Of a stretch of 64,000 nt of DNA, positions 23,188 through 34,635 are shown piece after piece; within the stretch, counting starts at the first letter, position 1, and each line of letters opens with the position of its first letter. The notes beneath the pieces are model-generated. The model did no database searches. It was not told where the DNA came from and saw only the letters and a program-made list of their open reading frames with translations. The DNA is taken from positions 54,085,618-54,149,617 of the forward strand of contig CM049317.1 in the NCBI GenBank assembly GCA_026874595.1, written 5' to 3'. Position numbers and translations under genes: made by a program. Origin of the DNA: Sipunculus nudus. Lineage: Eukaryota > Annelida > Sipuncula > Golfingiida > Sipunculidae.

Positions 23188-23599
23188 CTTCATTATTGAA
23201 GCCCGCAGCATAGCATTACGTTTCCACATATATGGCAGGGACAAGTTTTACTTTCATATAAAGAAAATTAACAATACATCATTTTAATCTCCAAATTGTT
23301 CATCAAATGTTATAAAATATGTTTATATTTAATGTTTAGGTAGAATTTAGTGTTAATTTTGTTTTATGTCCGACAGGATAACAAAACTTCAGTGGGATTA
23401 TTCCATTAAAAAACTTATTTGTATGTTTTACTTCCGTTAGACTTAGTTTATCAAATTTAAAATCTCAAATTTCCAATCTATAAGTAAAACTGCAGATAAG
23501 CATTCAGAAAAGAACCTTATTTTGGAAAAAAATCAGGCCATAGGCTTTGTGGAAACCCATGGGTCACTGTGCTCAGGTGAATTTGACCCTGAAGGTACA

Positions 23600-23848
23600 A
23601 ATCTTAAACAATATCAAATGGAGATGAAGTGTAAGAGGAAGAGGTAATACAGGCCATGGCTGATTTATATGATTGGTTTGTATTGATGAGCAAGAAATCG
23701 TTGCAAATAATATTTTGCGACCTGACCATGTGTTTCCTAATGTTGAAACTGAAGCATGTGAGCAGTTTGTGAACAAATGATCTGTACTATTACCCTGATC
23801 ATTAGTTGGCGCTTTGATTAACTGTTGACATTTCAGTAGTTTACACAT
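23600..23848 (-). pseudogene. Relic of a LINE-type endonuclease domain
   Basis: The minus frame reads LLKCQQLIKAPTNDQGNSTD, then HLFTN, then LGNTWSGRKILFATI. This resembles the end of AP-endonuclease domains of non-LTR retroelements, which typically have QLV-x-PT-x(3)-NTLD-x(2)-TN and later SDH. Here the catalytic SDH is replaced by SGR and no reverse transcriptase follows. It is a short decayed fragment; the family cannot be fixed. Confidence 0.42.
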
Positions 23849-24559
23849 TTGTTCAATTGAATCTATTTTTTTGTATAATATATATTATTAAATATATATG
23901 AAATTTTATTTTATGAAATGTATACAGTTGAAATATAACAAATAAACAACATACAGGACAAACAAAGCCTGATCTCCAATTCTGCTGAGGCAGAAAAATA
24001 GTGAACAAATGTTTGTATTAGATCCTCATTTTTTAACACATCAATTTTTTTTTATTATAAGTTGATATTTCTATACATTTCCAATATAACACATATATCT
24101 GAATATAAAAGTTGATTCATAATTCTCAATTGCATCATCATAAATCTTATGTTTACATGCTGTGAAAATTAAATAAATGATACTTACAGGAAAAACAACG
24201 TGCCATGGTCAAAGTTGGGCAAAAATTAAGGTACTGATTTTATTTTTATGCTAATAACTTACAAAAATTTACAAAATTCAGTTCAAATTTTGGGTAAACA
24301 ATTGAATCTTAATTAAACATTGTTATTTACTTGGGAAAAATAGACTCTATTTTCAAAATGTTTCATGTTAAGTGAGAAAATATTTTTCCTGATTTTTTTC
24401 AAAGTCCATTATGTTCGGGCCAATAACTTAAAGAAATTATACTTAACAGACTTAATTTCTGGCATGTACATAGGAACTATATAGAGGAATATTAATGGTA
24501 AATATGAGGAAAAACAGATGAGTGGTTTTGATTTTAGACAGTCCTGAAGTGAGAAAATA

Positions 24560-24800
24560 GGTTTTTAATAAAAAAAATTGAGGTTTTACCTTAATTTCTC
24601 AAAGGAACGAATTCGCAAAGACCCAGTTTTTGGCTTGGTAGGAGATCAGGGGGCAACCTAACATTATGCTGAATTTTGGATTCCTAGGTCTTACGATTTC
24701 AAAACGTGCAACATCTATGGACGGACGGACGGATAGACAGACGGACGGACGACGGATAATAGACCACGACTATAGCTCAGATGACTCATAGTCAGCTGAG
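24560..24800. repeat. GTCCGTCC dispersed repeat, copy 2 (reverse)
   Basis: A GGACGGACGGACGG tract is followed by CTCATAGTCAGCTGAGC, the reverse complement of the start of the 16870 copy. Confidence 0.68.
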
Positions 24801-25076
24801 CTTAAAAAAAACCTGCCAAACCCAGAGGAAAACAATTATCAAACGTTTTCTTGATTTTACAGTAATTTGTGGAAAAGCCTTAAGCCATGGTACCCAAGTG
24901 ACCTGATAATAAGTGGACCTGTTTACTGTATTTACAGTTTGGATCATAATTTCAGCAAACTTCAGAGTTGGACCCACTCACAGACTGCATAACTGGTATT
25001 AAAATAACATTTTTATACAAGATGAAAGGTTAAGACTTATTGAATGGGCAGATAATCAGATAATAATATGGATTAA

Positions 25077-25435
25077 CCCGGCTTCTACGGCTCAGGCGTA
25101 GAGCACAGGACTCAAAGCCGGTTGGTCGTGGGTTCAAATCTCAGCCGAGGCGGTGAGATTTTTACGGTCGGCCCCCACGCAGGTTGAGTGCTCTGCAGGC
25201 TAAATAGGAAGGATGAGCCCCACAACTGTGTAACACTCACAGTCGAGTGCGTTTCTAGGGGTCCCTCGGTGTTATGACCCAGCTCGGGGAAGATTCCGCA
25301 CACAGGACCCGCAGATGCGGTAGACACCGGGCCTGGATAACACCAGGATACAAAATTAATCTGATAGGAAGCGAGTGCTATACCGCCCTATGAAGTAGTC
25401 CTAAACCGAAATGGAACTCTGCAGATGTACATACT
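25077..25435 (+). mobile_element. tRNA-derived SINE, near full length
   Basis: A tRNA-like head has an A box in CTCAGGCGTAGAGC and a B box in GGGTTCAAATCT at 25130-25141. A conserved body follows with ACGGTCGGCCC, GAGTGCGTTTCTAGG, GACCCGCAGATGCGGTAGAC and a 3' end CTCTGCAGATGTACATACTTA. Two other long copies are at 48497-48862 and 59222-59594, both in reverse. The internal promoter is expected to be RNA polymerase III type. Confidence 0.85.
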
Positions 25436-26999
25436 TATTAGATAAGACAGCATAAAAACAACAATTATACAAAATTTAATAATATGGATTATTGTTTTAC
25501 AACTGTTCTTTCTTCTGTGAATTTACATTACCAACTGTCATCTGTTCCATGAAGCGTCTCAGGTAAAATTATAAATAAGATAAAAAAAGATATATTAACT
25601 GAAATGCAACAAATAAATGATTCTTTCATATAAACTGGTTTTATTTCGTTTAGCTCCGATGACTTTTTTTACTGGGACTTCGTTTTGTGTTTGTTCCTTT
25701 TATAATATCCTTCCATTTGAAAGTGCAAATAGAAGGATTTCTTTCCACATCTTCCTGGATATACTTACATACTTTGCAAGGTAATTGATATTTGAGTCAC
25801 AAGAAACATGCAAATATATGGCTGAATCAATCTTTTTTCAGAATTTCACCAAAGTTTACAAAATTTAGTGATTCGTTTGATTAAGTGTATACAGGAGACC
25901 AGCTCCAAAGCGATTGCTCCACTGATTATCTCACGATTTTCAAGTTCTCAGATATCCTGGACAGTGAATAAGTTCTCAGATACCCAAGATGATAAATTTT
26001 TGTTGTTTTACAATAAAAAGGAAGGTGGTAATAAATAGTCTTTGTCAGGGAAACTAAAGGATAAGAAATATATAAGAATTATTAACAAACCACATAAATC
26101 ACAAAAAAAAGTCATATCTGTCGTGAATAACCTTTAGGTCAAAAGTTATTTATATTTATTGAATCTTTTTATCTGCTATATATAATTTCCATTCACAATT
26201 GGGGGGGGGGGGCATTATAGCTGGCAGTGTACACAGATTCACTACAATACAGTTCCACCTGCTCAAGATCAAACGTCTACTATCAGCAGTATATTATTGA
26301 CAGTTATCGTTTAGCGCAATTAACGCATGTATAATTAAAAGATATATGTGAATACCTGAAGACATTTCAATATCATCATAGGTTCAGTATAACATATATG
26401 GAGTTCCATTTTAGAAGAAGCGCTGGTCTAGGGTGCCCCCTGTTGAGTAGTTGCGAAACTGGCCTAGGTATATATTATATCAGGAAAGAGGCATTCTCTC
26501 TCATATATCCAGCAAACTGAAATTGTCATTAAATTGGAAATACAACAGGATTTCGTTCAGCTGCATCTGTCTCAATTAATCGCCATTCATACTGACCAGT
26601 ACATTAGTACTTAAGTACTTTAGAACCTTCATGAAAACAATTTCTGTCAATATGTATAAATTAATGTTAAACGATATAAAATTCATGTCCTAAAAAAGAA
26701 TAACATTGTTAAACACTTTTAAAGGATATATTTTATACTATTTACAATTATACATAAATATAAGCGTTCATTAAATGAATTGATTTAAATAACTACGTTG
26801 TGAAATATTATTTTATTAAATACCCTTATTCTGTTCATTTGACACATATATTTACTTAAATCGGATTGTGCTCTGGGATTATGTATTCACGAAATCTGAA
26901 TGAACCAATATTTATTTTGTGAAAAATTATGCATTAAATGATAAAAAATATTTCTTTGTCTTTATATCTGGTACACTTGAAAATAACAGATAGGTCCAA
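25436..26999. other. Non-coding interval
   Basis: AT-rich, with one poly-G run at 26203-26213. No exon or repeat could be supported. Confidence 0.55.
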
Positions 27000-27430
27000 A
27001 TAGGTACTGCGACCCAGTGTCTAGAGAGGTGCTGCGACCAGTACACAGAGAGGTGATGTGACCCAGAGTCCAGATAGGTGCTGTGACCTAGTGTCGAGAG
27101 AGGTGCTGCGATCCAGTGTCCAGAGAGGTGCTGCGCCCAGTGTACAGAGAGGTTTTGCGACCGAGTGTCCAGAGAGGTGCTGCGACCCAGAGTCCAGAGA
27201 GGTGCCACCAGCGGGAATCAAGTGAGGTGCCACAAGCGGATGTCCAGAGAGGTGCCGCGACCCAGAGTCCAGAGAGGTGCTACGACCCAGAGTCCAGAAA
27301 GGTGCCAACAGCGGGTATCAAGTGAGGTGCCACCAGCGGGTGTCCAGAGAGGTGCTGCCAGCAGGTGTTCAGTGAGGTGCCATAGCCGGGTGCAGTGAGG
27401 TGCCAGGAAGTGTCACTAGGGTGGTCCAGA
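27000..27430. repeat. Minisatellite B, about 25-bp monomer
   Basis: Degenerate copies of GTCCAGAGAGGTGCTGCGAC-CCAGT. The left part is regular. The right part has variants such as CAGCGGGTGTCCAG. Frames are open on both strands because the monomer lacks stops. Confidence 0.92.
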
Positions 27431-27630
27431 GAGGTGCTGCAACCCAGGGTCAAGTATCACAAGTCCAGGAGATCTAGACACTGTTAGAGACTCTATGCTT
27501 TTAGTAAAGTTTTATCTAGTGTATGTACCAGTGTATTTAGTGAGGCATAACAGGCTCTGAAATCCATCTTGTAGGTGATTTTGACTTCTGTTCCTTTTAT
27601 GTTCTTTCAATATTCTGTTGTTTAGCGGCT
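27431..27630 (-). repeat. Minisatellite spacer shared with 63357-63540
   Basis: Read on the minus strand this segment aligns along its length with plus-strand 63357-63540. Shared pieces in order: TAAACAACA, ATATTGAAAGARCATAAAAG, AAAAACTTTA or its equivalent, TCTAGATCTC, TGGACT-GTGAT and GACCC. In both places it leads directly into a CAGCACCT/CTGGACA minisatellite. Confidence 0.82.
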
Positions 27631-28250
27631 GACCCAGAGTCCCAGAGAGGTGCCGCCACCGAGTGTCCAGAGAGGTGCTGTGACCAAGAGTCCAGTGAGG
27701 TGCTGCGACCCAAAGTCCAGAATGGGTGCTGCGACCCAGTGTCCAGAGAGGTGCTGCGACCCAAAGTCCAGATAGGTACTGGGACCAAGTGTCCAGAGAA
27801 GTCCTGTGACCCAGAGTCCAGATAGGTACTGGGACCAAGTGTCCAGAGAAGTGCTGTGACCCAGAGTCCAGATAGGTACTGCGACCATGTGTCCAGAGAT
27901 GTGCTGTGACCCAGAGTCCAGATAGGTACTGGGACCAAGTGTCCAGAGAAGTGCTGTGACCCAGAGTCCAGATAGGTACTGGGACCAAGTGTCCAGAGAA
28001 GTGCTGTGACCCAGAGTCCAGATAGGTACTGGGACCAAGTGTCCAGAGAAGTGCTGTGACCCAGAGTCCAGATAGGTACTGTGACCATGTGTCCAGAGAG
28101 GTGTTGCGACACAGTGTCCAGAGAGGTGCTGCGACTCAGTGCCTAGAGAGATGCTGTGACCAAGCGTCAAGATAGGTAATGCGACCCAGTTTCCAGAGAG
28201 GTGTTGCGACCAAGTGTCCAGAGAGGAGCTGCGACCCAGTATAAATACAC
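27631..28250. repeat. Minisatellite A, 25-bp monomer in 50-bp dimers
   Basis: The block GATAGGTACT recurs exactly every 50 bp over 27771-27930 and continues to 28080. This shows a dimer of two diverged 25-bp monomers. Three overlapping minus-strand frames of 158-182 codons are open because 25 and 50 are not multiples of 3 and no monomer contains a stop. Confidence 0.95.
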
Positions 28251-28261
28251 AGAGGGGTTGG

Positions 28262-28330
28262 GAATAAGTGGTAGCTTAGTGGTTAAAGCAGCCGACCGGA
28301 AATCAAAAGCCGACCGGAAATCGAAAGATC
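28262..28330 (+). mobile_element. tRNA-like fragment
   Basis: GTGGTAGCTTAGTGGTTAAAG is a good A-box-like D arm. It is followed by a 21-bp direct repeat of AGCCGACCGGAAATC. The B box is absent. It is probably a truncated SINE head of a family different from 25077. Confidence 0.45.
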
Positions 28331-28899
28331 TGTGTATTGCACTTCTATCTCTATATACTGATGAACCATCATGGCTATTCATACATCTTAACACAATATA
28401 TGCCGCACACCATATAATGTCATATGAGCAAATTAAATGTGTATGTGGTGTTATTTCTTGCAATGTATGTTTAAATACTTAATTTATGAATAATATAATA
28501 TATCTCAGTTTATACGAACTGTAACTCCAATTCACGGCTTCATTTAGTTGTCAGTGTTTGTCTTACACCAGGCACGGGTCGAGTGATAAAATATTATTGC
28601 ACACAAATGCGTTCCATGCTCTGAACGTTTTCTCTGGAGTGTTATATTGACGGCCAGGTTCTATTACGTCTCTGGTATCCTGGCTTTAACACAGCAAACT
28701 GTAAATGTACTGTTTCTCCCCCATGTTTTCCCTCTTGTTGTTTTCTAAGACCCAAGGCAGTCATTCATTTGTACACATGAAATGATAACGCCAAGATTTG
28801 TGATGAACACAATATCCGCCCTTATTAAAATATATTCTACTGTTCATTGGTTGTAGGAATGGTCAAATCGTCATTATGTGAATACGTTTGTTCGAATGT

Positions 28900-28995
28900 A
28901 ATTTGCAAGTGAATTGGGGCAACCGTGAAAATTTGCTCTACTCGGCTGAGATTCGAAAACCTGTGCTCTACCCCTAGACCACGTAATTCGGTATT
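28900..28995 (-). mobile_element. tRNA-derived SINE head
   Basis: In reverse complement: GGTCTAGGGGTAGAGC, then TTCGAATCTCAGCCGAG and TTTTCACGGTTGCCCC. It matches the 5' head of the 25077 SINE; the body is missing. Confidence 0.65.
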
Positions 28996-29468
28996 TCTAA
29001 TTATGCTAATGCTTAGGTGTGTTAGAATAAATTATTTTCAAGCATGATCCATATTTCATTTTATATACGGACGGTTTCCATATCGTCAGCTTTAACTTGT
29101 CATGCAAGTGTTTGGAATATTGTGCTGACAGTGAATGAAATTTAATGCTGACAGGGATTGTAATATTGTGCTGACAGCGAATGGAATATTGATGGACCAC
29201 CAAAATGGCTTGTGTCGTTAAACTTTAACCGTTTATTCTTCTATTTTGAATTGTTTGAGAGTGAAACGTGAATCTCGAACTAACTTTCGAAAATGGCATG
29301 AAGCTAAAATGTAATATCTTCATTTTTTTCAAATTTTACAATGCACTTGTACCTTGTAAACGTCACACATAAGAGCTTTCAAGGTCGCATGGTATGAGTA
29401 GATGCGTGCTTTTGAAAGGTGTTCTATACGGACTGGCCAATAAACATACACACACACACATATACATA

Positions 29469-29535
<67 letters not shown>

Positions 29536-30998
29536 AAGCCCGCTCATTGTCATATCAGTGGTGCATGCTTAAGTTATTATGCGGGCTTCAATATCAATGT
29601 CCTTTTGAGTCATAGAAGAAGCTTTGTCTCAAATGATATTAAATAAATCGTCAATAAAAAGTAACCAGAATAGTTCGTGAATATTTATTTTGCACAACGG
29701 CATATCAAATTACGAGTATGCGCACCTTATTTTATGTAAGTGTTGTACCGCATGCCGCAATAACTGACCAAATGTCAGTTCAAATGTCAGTTTTATGAGG
29801 TCAAATGTCTGGGAATATGCGGCATAGTTATAACTTTATGCGTTGGCAAACTATTTTACTTGATAATTCTTTTTCCGGCTATTTTGCCTTGTTTTCCGCT
29901 TGTCTTATGAATGACTCAAATGTCCATGATCGTCTTTATAATAGGACTTTTCGGGGAGCGGGCATCGTCAAGCCATTGTCAGCATTCTGATGTTACGCAG
30001 CGATTGAGGTTTTGGACCGGGTATCTCTATCAGTGCCAACAAACCCTTTAGCTTACGCGGACCCTTAAAGGTGATTTCCAATCGTAAGCAACGTTAACAG
30101 GTCGTGCTTCATATCATCTCGGCAAAACGTCTCCGAGGTGTAAACCCGGCTTGAAATGGCCAGGAGTTCATAATGTATGACATGTGATCACAAACATCGC
30201 CCTTGTTATTGTACGAAGAAACGCTATGATCTGGACAACCGTGGTATCTTAAGACGTTAATTACCTACGTGACGGGGAGTGATCCGCATGCATTACTGCC
30301 GCACACAGGTAGGAGATGTGATCGTTTGATACGCCTGACATATATATTTATGAAACACAGGTGCTGAAACTTTCAAAGAAAGTTTCAGTCATGTTTATTA
30401 GGTTGATTAAAAATAGAGATATATCTTTGTGCATATAAGGTAGCCGTATTCAGTTCCGCTTAATGCGTTATTTCATATGTCCATTGTGACTGTCAATTGG
30501 AGAAAATATTCTATATAGGTACATAATTATGGTACCCATTGTTACCGGAACACACACAGAATACAGTTTGTTTATAATTGTGCTAGCCAAGTTGTCAGGT
30601 TTTTAATTCAGTTTGTCAAAAACAGGACCAAAATGACAAAATAGATCTATTGAATATAATTATCGAATGTGCACAATATTAGTGTTTAATAATAGCAAGG
30701 CCCATACCGGTTTTTTTCTCTGTATTGCTGACAGCTTTATAAGCCTTCCAACTGATCTGCCACGTTCTAAAATTTATAAGCCACTATTTTTCTTAGCCGA
30801 ATATGTTTTATAAGGAAACGTCTTTTTAGGTTGAAAAAAAAAAACAGGGCATCATTTTAAGGGAACATGTGAATGTGTGCCAATTATACCCTGACGGGAA
30901 ATTAAGTATGTAATTAGCATGCATTTTCAATTCGATATGCACATATATATGGTATTATTTATATACCAGGCACTATAAAGGGTTGAAGGTATGGCAAG
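28996..30998. other. Upstream region of the lectin-PAN gene
   Basis: No gene found apart from the (TA)n at 29471. TATAAAG at 30974-30980 is only about 19 bp before the start codon, too close for a normal TATA-directed start. An AT-rich TATTTATATA at 30955-30964 is another weak candidate. Confidence 0.4.
29471..29530. repeat. (TA)n microsatellite
   Basis: About 29 TA units preceded by a short CA tract. Confidence 0.97.
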
Positions 30999-31056
30999 AT
31001 GCAGGTCCACGTTGGGGTCATCACTCTTGCTATAGCTTGCCATTGTCTGCAATTTG
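30999..31056 (+). CDS. Lectin-PAN gene exon 1, signal peptide
   Basis: ATG plus 19 codons and one base, followed by a consensus gtgagt donor. An ATG at 30991 in another frame meets a stop and does not give a signal peptide. Confidence 0.8.
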
Positions 31057-31328
31057 GTGAGTCAAGAGGAATAACCACACAGGCTTTGATGTAGTCAATT
31101 CAATAACACCCGAGTAAAAGTCCGAGTCGAGGCCACTCGAGTCCGTGTCCGAGAACTTGAGGTTCAAGTTTAAGTCCAAGTGGGAGTCTCAGTCCAATAC
31201 AAATCCCCTAATTTAAAGGAATTTAAAATGGAAACTTAAGACTGCAATGTTTATTTCATATTAGCTTACACATGTTCTTGACGTGATTGTTTAAGTACAT
31301 AATGCTTCAAATGTAAAGCTAAAGCTTA

Positions 31329-31379
<51 letters not shown>

Positions 31380-34300
31380 TTTTATATTCTCTTAGTAGTC
31401 CGCATATATATATATATATATAGTATATATATATATAGTGGAGCGTCGTTTATCCGAAAGTCTCGGGGGACAAGCTTTTTGTTCGGATGAACGATCGTTC
31501 GGATGAACGATTTCGCATGAAATTGCTCTGGGAATCACCGTGATTAGGCCTTCTGCCGAGTTTTGGACATTACCAGATATTGACTGACCCAAATTAAGCT
31601 AGCCCCTGATAAACGTGTGACCATATATTACAACATTTTTCACAAATAATAAATTTATCATATAGAACACTTTATTATATAATAATATAATTATTGGTGA
31701 ACAGTGAACCTGCGCTGGAAACAATCGGTATCGTACCTACATCATGTCACGCGTGGCTGCCATGATAACTGGAATGACCTGCCTTGACCTCGAAAGTGCT
31801 GCCATCTCTCGGCAGATAGGTTAACTACTTGAGCCTTTATATTTTTTCTGTATTTTATTGAAATGACAAGCGAGAGGATCGGTTGAATGCACAAGTAAAC
31901 AAGTTTATGTGCACAGTTTTATTTCAAAGTAGTCAAACAAAACGTAAATGTCGCTGATCGTAGATCTTTCGACGTTGAATTCTCTGGCGAGATCAGTTGG
32001 CTTGGTACACCTGTCAAGTCTTGCAAGGATCGACAGCTTGTCATCAACTGACAGGACAAGGCGCTTACGTGACTCCATTGACGAGTAATAGTTAACAATA
32101 TGTAAAAATTCACGTGGAGAATAAGCAGGATGAGCAGTAAATCGTGTTGACATTGACTATTACAATGGTTTAATCAGCTTCGTAGCATGGTTTATATAAA
32201 GCTCAGACTTCAGACAGACTGCAATCGTAAGCAATGATTCTAGCTAATCAAAATTCCCATATTTCGGACAGAAATAATCTAGTTAATAGACTTTGTGAGT
32301 AAATAACAGAGGCGCACATAAACTCAACTTATGCTCAGCGCTGTCCTTTGGCCTTGGCGACTACCGGAACGAAGATCAAAGCTATCCTTTAAAGCCACCC
32401 TGATCAAATCTGAGCCGAGGACTACACGGATCGGCGAGGCTGAGTCTATCACACCTTCAACCTGCGGTCGGCTACTTAGTTATGGTCTGTTGTAATATAT
32501 TGTTTGTACAGGTTAATTACACCGGCCTGTGCATTCTGCGAGGACAACCCCGGCCGGCGTGGCGGTGTCTTCCAGGGTTGGGGCCAGGTACTTGTACCTG
32601 TACCTGTACCTGTACCTAGGTACACAATTCAGAGTACCTGTACCTGTACCTGTACCTGGCTTTCATGAGTAGGAAGTACCTTGTACCTGTACCTGTACCT
32701 GGAACTGAAGTACCTGTACCTGGTATAAGGTACTTCAGGTACAAATGTGATACTGGAAATGGACACCAGGCTTGAGTCAATTGCTTGAACAAAGCTGTCA
32801 CCCCTGTCAGGTCAGTTACCTATCTCAGGCAGGGGTAATTACAAAGCATTCATCCCAGCTGCCTTTGTAGCTAGTGGGGCTAGCAAGCTGGTCAACCTCC
32901 ATCCTGTAAACAGGAAGTTCTTTTTGACATTATCAGCACAAGTATCAGGCAACTGACTAAGGATGGAACAGGGCTGCCCTCATGCCCATGCAATGTAGAC
33001 ACAGAACAGGGTTGGGGCCAGGTAATGCTACTTGTACCTAGGTGCACAATTCACAGTTATGAGGATTACAGGTAATAATACTGGAAATGGATATCAGGTG
33101 GGGTCAAGTAAGTGTACTGAGCTGTCGCCCTTATCCAGACAGGGGTAATTACTAAGCTTTTATCTAAGCAGCCTTTAAAGTTGACTGGGCTATGGCTAGT
33201 ATGCATGCTGGCCTGGCTACCTCCAGCATCTACAAAGGGGGTTCATTGTGGTATTATCAGATATAAAGGGTAGAGAGAAAAGGATATGGACAGTGTTGCT
33301 CACATGCCCCATGTAGATACCTGTTGTCTAGTATACAAAGAACATTGGTGAAGGATAAACGAAGAAGTTAAGATGGTACATATCGTGTAACTGAACTCTC
33401 AACATATGCCAAAAAAAAGCAGAACATTCCATTTCACAGAAAAAAGTCCCTGCTCAAGCATCAAATGCAGGTGCTCTTAATTCTCAAAACATTCCTCAGT
33501 GTGACTTACTGCAATGAACATGTTTATTGTTACTTCTAATTATGTATTATTGTTCATGTCGTGAATTTAGTCTATAAAAACTGATTATAAGATCTCCCCT
33601 TTCAGTCAAGTTGTCAAGCCTCTTTATTTTAAAGAGTGTGTGGTGATTCAAGAGATTTTGACTTTAAAACATTACTCTAAAACTCAAAACTTGATTTGAA
33701 AGAGTGACATCATATTTTAGTATATGAATGAAAGTTTTATATTTCTGTATTACTAACTTTGTAAACTTTATCAGCTTCATTCACTTATCACATTTACTAA
33801 AGGCAATCCTTTACATTTGCCATGCTCGTTTTTTTTCGTGATGACTTAAAAAGATATAATTTAAAACTTTTTAATGATGTTTTCAGCCATTCTATTACAA
33901 ATTATGATCGCATTTCTACAAGAAATTTTTGCAATTATCATTAGTTCAAATATCTTTAAAATGTACCTGTACCTGTACCTAGGTACTTTCTAAAGTACCT
34001 GTACCTGTACCTAGGTACTCTACAATAATGCTGTACCTGTACCTGGACCTGTACCTAGGTACTTTCTAAAGTACCTGTACCTGTACCTAGGTACTCTACA
34101 ATAATGCTGTACCTGTACCTGACCATTTTGCAAGTACCTGTACCTGTACCTAGGTACTTTTGCATGTACCTGGCCCCAACCCTGGTGTCTTCACACCTAA
34201 TGCTTACGCTCGGCAATGTGTTTCACCGCTGATGTGGCCACTTTTGTTTTAAATAAGACAATCGTTTAAAACCATTTTTTCGGGATTTTTTTTGTTATTG

Positions 34301-34397
34301 TTCAGATTTTGGATAAAAGATCAAAATTTCGGTTCTTCGTTTTCATTTCGGATGAACGATTTTTCGGATAAATGGTGTTCGGATATTCGACGTTTTA

Positions 34398-34465
<68 letters not shown>

Positions 34466-34604
34466 TGAGAGAGAGAGATGACTCGAGTGTGGACTGGACT
34501 TTGGCGGACTCGGAGACAGATTTGCCATCGAGGGTCCTGGATTCGGACTTCGGATTCACAAACTACGAAGACATATACTTGTGGGAAGAACATACAGAAT
34601 ATAA

Positions 34605-34635
<31 letters not shown>

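Larger units (their letters stand above)
31436..34400. mobile_element. pogo/Tigger-type DNA transposon, interrupted
   Basis: The right end reversed is CAGTAAAACGTCGAATATCC and the left is TAGTGGAGCGTCGTTTATCC, with TA on both outsides. The CAGTNNARCNTCG-TATCCGAA ends and TA target site are those of the pogo/Tigger group of Tc1-mariner elements. Inner termini repeat TTCGGATGAACGAT. A transposase remnant on the minus strand begins at 32078. The element is split by a hAT element at 32573-34184; without it the length is about 1.35 kb, so it is internally deleted. It lies in intron 1 of the lectin-PAN gene. Confidence 0.85.

Noticed and set aside
25077-25155. Functional tRNA gene
   Set aside because: The A and B boxes are good, but no complete acceptor stem closes and a conserved SINE body follows. 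Other copies have the same body.
27512-28170. Three minus-strand open frames of 158-182 codons
   Set aside because: They are three frames of the same 25/50-bp minisatellite, open only because the monomer has no stop codon. Their non-repetitive ends match nothing.
27000-28250. Regular spaced repeats resembling a CRISPR array
   Set aside because: The units are head-to-tail without unique spacers, the context is eukaryotic, and no cas-like gene is present.
30974-30980. TATAAAG as promoter of the lectin-PAN gene
   Set aside because: It lies about 19 bp before the start codon, so initiation 25-30 bp downstream would fall inside the coding sequence.
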